Below are positions 23,421 through 32,160 of a DNA stretch of 64,000 nucleotides, piece after piece. The DNA comes from Tigriopus japonicus (taxonomy: Eukaryota > Arthropoda > Copepoda > Harpacticoida > Harpacticidae): contig JAAGOF010000041.1 in assembly GCA_010645155.1 (NCBI GenBank), positions 726,097 to 790,096 on the forward strand, given 5' to 3'. The notes below the pieces were generated by a model, which was not told the origin of the DNA, did not search any database, and saw nothing but the letters and a program-made list of their open reading frames with translations. The position numbers and the translations under genes are program-made. How positions within the stretch are numbered: the stretch's first letter is position 1; each line of letters opens with the position of its first letter.

Positions 23421-24492
23421 GCGAGGCGAGCTATGAATTAGTTTATGATTTTTTAAAAGTTTTTGGCCAAGATTAGACCGTTTCCAAAAATAAACCGTAA
23501 AAGACAAATAATCAAGTTTATTTGGACTATTCTTGAAATGTTGTAATTTTCTATTGTTTTCACGTTTTTTAGACTTTTGGTTATTTGAACCCGAAAAGTG
23601 TGTTAGATATTTGGACGCTGAAATTCACGTTCCACTATTGATGTTCTTGACGTCTTTTACCAAGGCTTTGTATTTTCCAGCATCACTGAAAAGAAATGTT
23701 GCAAAAACTATCATAATGAACCTTTAAGATGCACCTGAATATGATAGGTCAATGAAAGCTTGAGATGGAACAAAAGAGCTCTTATAGTTTTCCACCTTTT
23801 AATTGTTATGGAAATGCTTAAAAAAGGTTTACAAAAATGATGCCCATTTCATTTGTGTGTTTACGACACACAAGATCTCGTAAGATCGTGTTAAAGAGAG
23901 GAAAGGTTGAGTGAATAACAATTTTGTTCTGTTCCGAATTTTATTCAGTTCATTTCCATTGAAAATACAGTTCGTTCTTGTTCACCAATTTTTGACATCG
24001 TCTAGTTCCATCTGGAAAATTTGTTCTCATAAACCGGAGCACGTGTTGCAATCGCTTTAATTTTCTTGATCTATCTCCACCTAAAATCGATAGCAAGATG
24101 AGTTTCTAAATCAATTAGCAATTTGAAAAATAATTCCATACGTTTCCGGAAATTTAGTTTTGCCGAAGCTTCTGCCGTTGCGTCTGAACCACCAACCACG
24201 ACACCAATTCCCAACGAAACTATGGAAAGAGATCAAAAACTCACAAAAGGATATTTTTAGTTGTTCAAGGAAATTTTGGTGTAGAAAATAAAACATCTTA
24301 AGGAGGATTTTCTTCTTCAGCAGTAGTTGGTTTTGATCTTTTTTATGTTTCAAAAACCAATCCAAACAATGCCAAAATGTCTTGGATATTTCAATTCAGA
24401 CTTAAAAGCCATTTGCAAGACAGTTGTAACGAAATTACATGTAACCAATGCCATTACGTTTCGAAAATGTCGTAATTGTAACAACTCCAAAA
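23421..24492. other. Gene-free stretch
   Basis: AT-rich DNA between the U2 unit and the SINE; no gene or repeat supported. Confidence 0.4.
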
Positions 24493-24503
24493 CCTAAAAT
24501 GTA

Positions 24504-24745
24504 AGGGTTAGTAGTACGCACTACGCACTACATGGCGTAGTGCGCACTGCGTCGGTTAGTCGTGCAGATTGCTGGGGTTCGATCCTGGCTGACTGCCATC
24601 CTCGAAACTCAGCTCTTCGGAGTCACAATTTAGCATTTGAACCGTCTTTCAAATGCAAACACAACTTTCCAAACTTAACTCTTCGGAGTGAAAATTTAGC
24701 ATCTGCGAAGCTGCGTTCTGACTTCAACACAAACAAACAAACAAA
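24504..24745 (+). mobile_element. tRNA-derived SINE with (CAAA)n tail
   Basis: The head has tRNA-like sequence with a clear Pol III B box (GGTTCGATCCT near 24576) and an A-box-like GCACTGCGTCGGTTAG. The body contains an imperfect internal duplication (CTCTTCGGAGT with AATTTAGCAT, twice). The element ends in (CAAA)4-5. Flanks CCTAAAATGTA (24493-24503) and CCCAAAATGTA (24746-24756) form a 10/11 target-site duplication. It would be mobilised by a LINE; which one is unknown. Confidence 0.75.
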
Positions 24746-24846
24746 CCCAAAATGTACTCATTACTTGTTCCTTTTCCCATTGTTTAAGTTTTGAATAATA
24801 CAGAGTCGGCGGTCAAGTGGGGATTTTGGCGTTTTTAGTACATAAC

Positions 24847-24930
24847 TGATGAGTTGGAAGCTTACTGATCTTTATTTAGAGAGCGATATAGCTAGGTCCG
24901 TAGATAGAGAGATAAGAGAAGAACTCTACA
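24847..24930 (-). repeat. TRIM 3' LTR (84 bp)
   Basis: Minus-strand reading starts TGTAGAGTTCTTCTC and ends CCAACTCATCA, with AATAAA inside. It is adjacent to the purine tract. Confidence 0.85.
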
Positions 24931-25026
24931 CCTCCCCCCAAGATTATTGCTCATGCTCGTTGCTCGTGCAATAATTTGAAAGATATTTGAAAATACAAAG
25001 CATTAGACATTTTTGCCTTTATGGCC

Positions 25027-25320
25027 TTATTGCATATAAAAGACATTGTCCGAATTCTGAATTTTGAAGTGGAAGTTCCATTGTTGAAGACATTGGATTG
25101 GAGATGGTTTTCCATTTCGCTGAATAGGTGACCGACAATTCCTCAATACTTTTTCTGAAATAGGGAGTGTCTTCAAAGTTTCAAATTTCGCTTGTTGGGC
25201 ATCCGGCAAATTCTTCAATACTGAAGTTGAAGGTGTCTTGAAGAGTCGTTTTGCTCTTTGTTCCTCGGTCAATTCTGCAAACTGGATGTTGGAATTTGAT
25301 CCGTTTTCTTAAACATTTGG
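25027..25320 (-). CDS. Short coding remnant inside the TRIM
   Basis: A minus-strand frame open from about 25310 down to 25027 encodes a polar peptide containing AELTEEQRAKRLF and DAQQAKFETLKTLP. The first ATG-like start is not clear. It is not a recognisable gag, protease or RT segment. It may be a remnant of gag or of captured host sequence. Expression is not supported by anything visible here. Confidence 0.3.
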
Positions 25321-25419
25321 AAAGAGTGCTTATGGTCTCCTCGTGACCAACTAAGATGATCTCTTCATTATGGATTGATTGATCAAAATTTTCATTCTTG
25401 CCTCTTGATTAATTGGAAA

Positions 25420-25528
25420 TTTTTGAGAATATCAATTTCTTCTCAGGTTATACTTCGAACCTTTTGAAATTTTCGAGAGATTCACTTTCTTCTCGGGTTA
25501 TACTTCGAACCTTTTGAAATTTTCGAGT
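25420..25528 (+). repeat. 50-bp tandem duplication in the TRIM interior
   Basis: GGTTATACTTCGAACC followed by TTTTGAAATTTTCGAG starts at 25446 and again at 25496; a partial third unit precedes. Confidence 0.8.
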
Positions 25529-25544
25529 TCAAATCTATGTTTGA

Positions 25545-25677
25545 ACACAGTCCTCTTCTAGGTACACGGTCCTCTTCTGGGTACACGGTCCTCTTCTGGG
25601 TACACGGTCCTCTTCTGGGTACACGGTCCTCTTCTGGGTACACAGTCCTCTTTTGGGGACACGGTCCTCTTTTGGGT
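25545..25677 (+). repeat. 19-bp minisatellite, 7 copies, inside the TRIM
   Basis: The unit is ACACGGTCCTCTTCTGGGT, repeated seven times with substitutions mostly in the first and last copies. Nineteen is not a multiple of three, so the repeat reads through all three frames. Confidence 0.9.
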
Positions 25678-25913
25678 GGGAGCTCTAACCCCTTTGGCCC
25701 ATGGAAATAGGCTCTCGATTGCCCGTGGAATCGCCGGTAAGGGTCTCAGGGACATGTGAGATTTTATCCTCGGTTTCTTTCCATTTTGAATCACTTTTGC
25801 TCATGGAGTTTCCCGACTCCCGAATCAAAAAGTGAGGGCAATGCAGTTCGATTCTCAATCATAGTTTAAGGCGAGAAAAGGAGTAAGTAGGGTCGTTCCC
25901 ACCGACTGCGCCA

Positions 25914-25997
25914 TGATGAGTTGGAAGCTAACTGATCTTTATTTAGAGAGCGATATAGCTAGGTCCGTAGATAGAGAGAGAAGAGAAGAACTCTACA
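25914..25997 (-). repeat. TRIM 5' LTR (84 bp)
   Basis: Partner of 24847-24930. The primer-binding site TGGCGCAGTCGGT abuts it at 25913. PBS sequences of this type, matching a serine tRNA 3' end, are used by 17.6/297-like gypsy elements. Confidence 0.85.
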
Positions 25998-26412
25998 ATA
26001 ACCAGTGTCCGTTTTAGGTCTAATTGAGGCTCATAGACGTCTTTTTTTGCCCCATCCTTAAAAGTGAGACATCTTGAGATACCAAACAATCAAATCCAAC
26101 CCAAAATTCTGCCCTCCCCCCCAATGAGGGACAAATGCAAGGCTCTGTGCCAACTGTCCTCATCACTTCATCGATGTCATGATCTCATTACTGCCCAAGG
26201 GCCCTTACAGGGATATGCACAGAACAACTTCTACTCCTTAATACTTCGGAATTCTTTAATTGTAAACTTGAAAAAAAACTATCGAAACTTGTAAGACTTA
26301 TGATGGTCTTAAAGGGTCTACAATTGAGCCGCCGACCCTGTAGTTATATGGTAGACTTACGCGAGCAACCTTTTTCACAAAGTTCAAACGAAGTTACTAA
26401 AAATAAATTCGC

Positions 26413-26632
26413 TTGGCACGGTGTTCCGAATGGCTTTTTAGGTTTGGATCGAAATACCCAAAGACACCGTGGCATATTTTGGACCCACAATTCAATGGGG
26501 AAAAGATTTACTTTTTTTTGCTTAAGTTTAGGTCCAGGGAAAAAGTTGTATATCTAAAAACCTATTAATTACATTTTTTGAAAACTTTTTCATCCATATT
26601 TTGAGACCATTTAGTTCCATTTAGTTTAAAAG
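26413..26632 (-). repeat. Interspersed repeat family R1, copy C
   Basis: Same orientation as copy B. Shares CGAAATACCCAAA, GGCATATTTTGGACCCA, TTCAATGGGGAAAAG, AAGTTTAGGTCCAGG and CCTATTAATTA with it. Confidence 0.65.
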
Positions 26633-26831
26633 CTCCAACATTTGAGACTAGCTTTGAGGTGAAGAGACAATGCCGCACAAGTAATTGAGTTCTATTAATT
26701 AAGTTACAACCAAAAAAGGATATTAGGTCATTAAAAATACACCAGAAAACAATCGTTTGAATTTACCAAATTTTTCATTCATGAGGTGATCCATGGTTGT
26801 TTGTGCCTAAAAATTGTCGAAATATTTTGAG

Positions 26832-27915
26832 CAATGGGGTATTCGTGAAGGAGACAGCTGCTGAAGTTGCCTAAAATCGATTGTAGACGGCGCCACATTT
26901 GACTAGGCGAGAATAAAATTTTGCAAGGGAAGTACTGCTACCTTGAAAGTCCTTTTTAGACACTATTTCATCAGTTTTTCAAGGATTTATTGATCTAAAA
27001 ATAAAAGAAAATAACTTTACCTCATGATTTTGTCACATTTTTACCCATACACGGGACATTTCTTTTGAAAAGCGAGTTTCAAGTGTACATATAATGTTGC
27101 GTAAGTTTGGAAATATCCTTAGTGCGACACTTCCGGCTCGGCAACATCAATTTAATGAATATTTATTGTCGCATCGTTGTTTGTCCGTGTTTGCGGTCAA
27201 AAAATGGACAAATTTGCAGGTAACTGACATGACACCTAGCTTTTACAAAACATGAAAAACTTATTTACGTTGGAGTTGCGTGAATGAAGAATATTACTGC
27301 GAACTAGTAGGGAACTAAAATAGACTAGAATCAAAGCTTCTTTCTTCAGATTGTACTTTTTCCACAACTTGTAAGAGCCCAGCCGGAAAAGTCCCACTGC
27401 CGATAATTGTTGGCTGCGAAATTGAATGATGAGCTTCGAAGTCGTCGTGCTTGGGGTCATTGAAACTAACATGGATCTGATCAAACCACCCTTCCCAGCC
27501 AGCCCTACGACAATTCCAATCATTTATTGGTCGATTTTGGGGTGTAAAACCTTATCAGAGTCCCAGGGACGAACTTGGACAGGAAAAAATCCGTGCATGC
27601 GTCGTTTCTGACTCGCTTGATTTAAGACGTAATTTTCAAACTCACGCAACATTATATGTACACTTGAAACTCGGTTTTCGAAAGAAATGTCCAGGTGTAT
27701 GGATAAAAATGTGACAAAATCATGAAGTAAACTTATTTTCCATTATTTTTAGATCAATAAATCCTTGAAAAACTGATTAGATAGTGTCTAAAAAGGACTT
27801 TCAAGGTAGCAGTACTTCCGTAGCAAAATTTTCTTCTCACCTAGTCAAATGTGGCGCCGTCTACAATCGATTTTAGGTAACTTCAGCAGCTGTCTCCTTC
27901 ACGAATACCCCATTG
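26832..27915. mobile_element. Non-autonomous element with about 280-bp terminal inverted repeats
   Basis: The left arm 26832-27112 and right arm 27635-27915 are reverse complements, roughly 90% identical by eye, with outer ends CAATGGGGTATTCGTGAAGG. The 520-bp interior contains no recognised transposase, though an ATG at 27203 is followed at once by a donor-like CAGGTAACT. No clear TSD was found (left flank ends ATTTTGAG, right flank begins TTTTATAT). Superfamily unassigned. Confidence 0.75.
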
Positions 27916-28650
27916 TTTTATATGGCTTATCCGAAGTCCGTTTTTGTCCTTCGAGAATGTTGTTCAAAAATACCCATTGAAAGTTGCACGGAAAAATAAA
28001 TTTCCAATATCAAAACAAACCGCGACCCACTTATGCCTGTGGGCATATGTTAGTATATGATACTGTGGCATTTTCTCTTCACCTCAAAACTGGTCTCAAA
28101 TATCTTTGGAATTTAAAAATGATGTCTCCAAGTCAATTAAGCACCGTGCATTGCTACACTGATATATCCTTAGCTTGATGTTTTCAAGTTTATTAGTTTT
28201 TTTGATAAAAAGCAGTCTTAGTAGGCAATCAAACCTTATTTGTCTGATCTTTCCATTACCATAACTTTATTTTCTTTAGGTTTGATATTTGTTGGTTGCA
28301 TGCAGTGAGATACTTTAGTCAGGAGAGGGGGTTAAATCCAAGATGGTGAATTAACTGTGAGGTTTGTGTGTGAAATGCACATATTTCTTCATGGTGCTGA
28401 GTATGTTTAATTGGGAATGGAATCTTTTTTTGACAAGTTCCAATTTTGAACTTGGGACTTAAAATTCTTCAAAAATTACTAGATTTTCAAAACTTGAAAT
28501 CAACTTTACAATTGGTCAATTTTGGGCAAAATTGTAAATAAAATGTGCAATAAAAGGTAGTAAGTACAAAAAGGCAGGAAATTGGATTTATGTTACCTTT
28601 TTACACTATTTGCCCGCCCCTACTTATCATCAATAATGATTTTATCTTCC
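27916..28650. other. Gene-free stretch
   Basis: AT-rich DNA between the inverted-repeat element and the second U2 unit; nothing supported. Confidence 0.4.
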
Positions 28651-28890
28651 GTGATAACTCTATCACAATGTTGTGGGCTTGTATCCATCTTTTGGTTCAT
28701 GTAACTAATAGGAACAGGGTCCCTTTATCCCACTGTACTGTAAATGACTCAGACTAACAAGTAGCCACTAGATCAATGATTGAGAAGGTACACACACACA
28801 CAGTCAATGCAATGAATCAAGTTACCAATCTTGAATTATTGTCATGACTAGAGGAATATTATTATTGGATTTTAAATGGTATAAGGGGGT

Positions 28891-29077
28891 GCGGGCCGAG
28901 CCTTGAGGTACTGCAATACAAGGTCAACCCGTGATGAGAGGGGAGCAAGCTCCCACATCTTGTCCCCTTCTTAAAATAAGTATAATATCGAAGAGGACAC
29001 ATGGTCCTCGTATCAGATATTAAGCTGATAAGAACAGATACTACACTTTGATCTTAGCCAAAAGGCCGAGAAGCGAT
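28891..29077 (-). ncRNA. U2 spliceosomal snRNA, second copy (187 nt, diverged 3' half)
   Basis: Nucleotides 1-67 are identical to copy 1, including GTAGTA. The 3' half has changed: the first strand of stem III reads GACAAGA where copy 1 has GATGAGA, which breaks pairing with TCTCATC, and the Sm-like tract is ATTTTAAG. The stem-loop IV loop ATTGCAGTACC is intact. The conserved upstream flank argues for a once-active gene; the changes argue for relaxed constraint. It may be a variant or an incipient pseudogene. Confidence 0.8.
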
Positions 29078-29236
29078 ACCTCTTCCACCAATCTCCTCTG
29101 CTACTGACACTGAACCTCCCGCTCAATTTTGGTGACTTTGAGATCCTCGGCGAAAACAAAGAAAGGTCACTCAAGGACATAAAGAAGCTGTGGGAGGAAA
29201 TATATTACACCACTGGAAAATCAGATTTTTTTCAAT
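29078..29236 (-). promoter_or_regulatory. Conserved upstream region of U2 unit 2 (probable snRNA promoter)
   Basis: Nearly the same sequence as 23072-23230, with scattered substitutions. It would contain the proximal sequence element. Confidence 0.4.
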
Positions 29237-29560
29237 TGTTTTTGTGCCATCAGAGGGCCCTCAATTCATCCCATTTTCTAGGAAATTGTTAAACGACTTC
29301 CAACTTATTCTGTGGTTCCCAACGTTGACCCATTTCGAGCTAGCTCTTCATTCAGGTTGATTGACCGGCGTCCTACCTCGCTCGCGTCTATACTGACGTC
29401 GACCATTGACACTGAATTGAGCAATGAATTGGTGAGCGGCTTGAAAGTTTTTGGCCAATAATGGGCCCATTTCAAAAATGAATAATCTATTCATTGCTAT
29501 TTTTGAAATGTTGAAAAAAAGTTTTAGGATGCGCACACCATTGTCAAAACTATGTTTTAC

Positions 29561-29903
29561 GCAGAGATACATTTTGGTGTAGCGTTTTTTGGCTTTTTTG
29601 GGTTAAAAATGGACCATTTCAAGTCATATAACTCAGTTGCTGCTGAACGTATTTTAATTCAATTTCAATTCAACAAGGAACTAAATAGTCTCTAAATATG
29701 GAGTAAGTAGTTTATGAATGAATGTTGTTGTGATTAATAGGTTTTTGGTTATACATGTTTTCCCTTGGACCTACATTTATGTTGTACATTAAAAATAAAG
29801 TTGTTCCCCATGGAATTGTGGGTCCAAAAAATGCCATGGTGTAATTGGGTATTTCGATCCAAACCTAAATAGCCATTTGGAACACCATGTTGGCTTTGTG
29901 TGC
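29561..29903 (+). repeat. Interspersed repeat family R1, copy D
   Basis: Same orientation as copy A. Contains ATTTTGGTGTAGCGTTTTTTGG, AACTCAGTTG, TATGGAGTAAGTAGTTTATG, TTTTCCCTTGGACCTA and GGGTCCAAAAAATGCC. It lies about 480 bp upstream of the U2 gene at 29077. Confidence 0.65.
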
Positions 29904-31237
29904 AGACCTTTTACGAGTTTTTCAAGAGTATGTACTTCACATCTGTGATGAAGTGATGTTTTTCGACTACTTCGCTAAAAATCTAGCTGCTCAAGTCTGT
30001 CAATACACTTTTTATCCTTGGCTCAACGAAGTGTTTTGATTGTAATCCCATTTAATTGTGTCTACCGTTTTTACACGGAATTTCTCAACATGGGCCAAAA
30101 TGGCAATCGGCTTTTTTCATAGACAACAATTTCCAGACGAACATGCTTTTGATTCATCGGCATCATCAGTATTGCAAACTTTTTCCTCAATTTGAATGAT
30201 TAGAATATGCGATTTTTCTATTGTCAACATTAAATTTTCAAACCAAATTCTTCAGAGAGTTTCGCAACCTTTTTATGAGATTTTTATTCATTGAACTTAA
30301 ATCAAACCGTAAGCCAAAATACAGGTCGTTTAGAGGGTTGAAGAAAAATGGTGAAGAAATCAAGTGTGAGCAAAAATCTAAGTCCAGTTAGTTGTGAAAT
30401 GAAATCAAAAGGTTTTCAAGGCTTTAAGATCAAATAAATGTTGAATGACTGTCGTAAAAACCTCTCAATATGTCTTTGCAATTTTTTTAACTGATCTTTT
30501 TTAGAGCTGATAAAAACTCTTGACGTCAAGACTGAATATCCAAGACATACATAAAGGAGGAAGCATTGCCTTTTGAACTGAAACCTAAATTTTTGAGATT
30601 GAAATGTTTAAAATCACACTTTGAATCATCCTTGACATTAAGGTCTATTTTGAAAAAGGAACATGTGCTTTGTGATGCCATTCCCTTTTTCCAAAAGGAA
30701 TTGAGGGGTACCCCGTTCCTTATTTTAGATGAAGGAACGGGAACAATAATCCGTTCCTTTTTTCAAGGAACGGCTAAAGCCTTGGCCATTTGAAACACGA
30801 TTTTTCCCTTTCAAAACAGTTTTATCTTAGTAGAGCAATACCCAGTTGGAAAATCACTCTTTACTTGAAACCACTTGATCATCATTGTGCGATTTACTCA
30901 ATTTTAACCAAATAGAAAATTACCCTTTGCACACATATATTGATTATCAACTTAGGAATTTCAAATTTGAAACAACGGTTACATATTTAAATTAAATACC
31001 TATTTTTCAAAAATGACCACTTTTCTATGTCACAATAAAAGAACAAAGTTGGGCACTAAAGAATTTCAAGGTTTCCGACTGATATGAGAACTGACCTCGT
31101 GCTTTGTTCCGCTTCCTATTTTGGCTTGTTGAATTTACTATTTTGTATTTTTATTACTATCTAGTTTAAAAACAAACAAAAAAAGTGTTTGAACAGGTAT
31201 GCAATTGAAGCGATTAATATTATGTATTGGGGCTTAC
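29904..31237. other. Gene-free stretch with one GGAACG hairpin
   Basis: No gene supported. At 30711-30774 the motif CCGTTCCTT and its complement AAGGAACGG occur four times in alternating orientation and can form hairpins; this may be a MITE remnant. Confidence 0.4.
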
Positions 31238-31380
31238 AGTGAAGAAGTGGCGGAGAATCCAAGCAGTAGAGATTATCTGGGCACTCCCAATGAGTCTTAC
31301 ATCCAAGGCACATTCCGTAAATGCACACTAGACCCAAAGTGCAATTGAAAGCCGTGTCGCAAGCGAAATATTTTTCCGGC
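31238..31380 (-). CDS. Orphan exon of a Cys-rich secreted-type protein
   Basis: 143 bp bounded by acceptor GATTTTTAG (ending 31381) and donor GTAAGC (from 31237). The open frame contains KYFACDTAFNCTLGLVC, IYGMCLGC, WECPDNLYC and DSPPLLH, so seven or eight cysteines with regular spacing in about 48 residues, as in small disulfide-rich extracellular modules. It enters in phase 2. I could not find the partner exons. The neighbouring ZP gene on the same strand ends at 32161, so a separate gene is likely. Family not identified. Confidence 0.5.
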
Positions 31381-31687
31381 CTAAAAATCATGTTGCAAAA
31401 ATATTGTGTTAATATCTGCCAAGACATCATTCTACGCCTCCTAGTGCACGTAAAAGGTTCCCTGCCTAATAGTTTTAGATTTGGGCAAAATGGGTTCAAA
31501 ATCAATTGATATCATCTTACCAAATCACGTTTAGATTCGGAGCTTTTGAGATTTTCGGTAATTATGAGGATTTTCCTTTTAACTTACACAAAATTTTGGT
31601 CATTGATCAGGAGTCGAAGACTTGAAAGGTCGTTATTCATCCCTCTCGAAACAATCATAAATCACGATTCTCTTTTTTACACGTGTT

Positions 31688-31693
31688 TTTATT
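31688..31693 (-). terminator. Candidate polyadenylation signal of the ZP-domain gene
   Basis: AATAAA on the minus strand, about 470 bp past the stop codon at 32161-32163. A 3' UTR of that length is reasonable. Confidence 0.4.
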
Positions 31694-32160
31694 CAGTGGA
31701 GTCATCGTAACAGCATTCTTGCACATTTAGACAATAGTTACATTCAGGGTCACCAAACTCACGGGCATAAATAACAAATACGATATCCAATAAATAAGGT
31801 GAGGGATTATTATTTGGTGGGGTTGAGGAAAGGAGCAGGTTGAATGATTTTCCTGGAAGTGATTGGAGGACTAGCTGATTTATACCATCCAGATATTTCT
31901 TGAAAATCCACGAAAAATAAACATGATTAGGAGGAGAGACTCGGGGGGCGTTTGTTACTGATTATTCATAGGCTTGTGTCACTAAGACATCACAGGTTTT
32001 GATTCGAGTCTGAATAAGGCGGCATAGGGCTTCGATATCGAAGCAACGGTTCTTTTTGGCACTTTCACAAAGTTCGTGTGGCATGAGGTTTTGCGTGACA
32101 AAGCCCACTAACATTGCGTTGCGTCTTCTCTTTTGGCGGAAAGGACAGAGCGCCCTTCCT

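Larger units (their letters stand above)
24847..25997 (-). mobile_element. TRIM (terminal-repeat retrotransposon in miniature), 1,151 bp
   Basis: Two 84-bp direct terminal repeats (24847-24930 and 25914-25997, about two differences) start and end TG...CA and are bounded by a perfect 5-bp TSD, ATAAC (24842-24846 and 25998-26002). Read on the minus strand, a primer-binding site TGGCGCAGTCGGT directly follows the 5' LTR (25913 downward) and a purine tract TTGGGGGGAGG directly precedes the 3' LTR (24931-24941). The LTR includes AATAAA. No gag-pol is present: the interior has a short ORF, a 50-bp tandem duplication and a 19-bp minisatellite. It must depend on proteins of another LTR element. Confidence 0.88.
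28651..29405 (-). repeat. U2 snRNA gene unit 2 (duplicated block)
   Basis: Homologous to 22655-23405 through the 3' flank, the U2 gene, the 5' flank and the GACCGGCGTCCTACCTCGCT block, in the same orientation about 6 kb away. Confidence 0.8.

Noticed and set aside
25545..25677. CRISPR-like repeat array
   Set aside because: Contiguous 19-bp units without spacers, in a eukaryotic element; it is a minisatellite.
31705..31800. Separate Cys-rich terminal exon on the minus strand (frame ending CNYCLNVQECCYDDSTE)
   Set aside because: No convincing acceptor. It lies between the ZP stop codon and the likely polyadenylation signal, so 3' UTR is the simpler reading.
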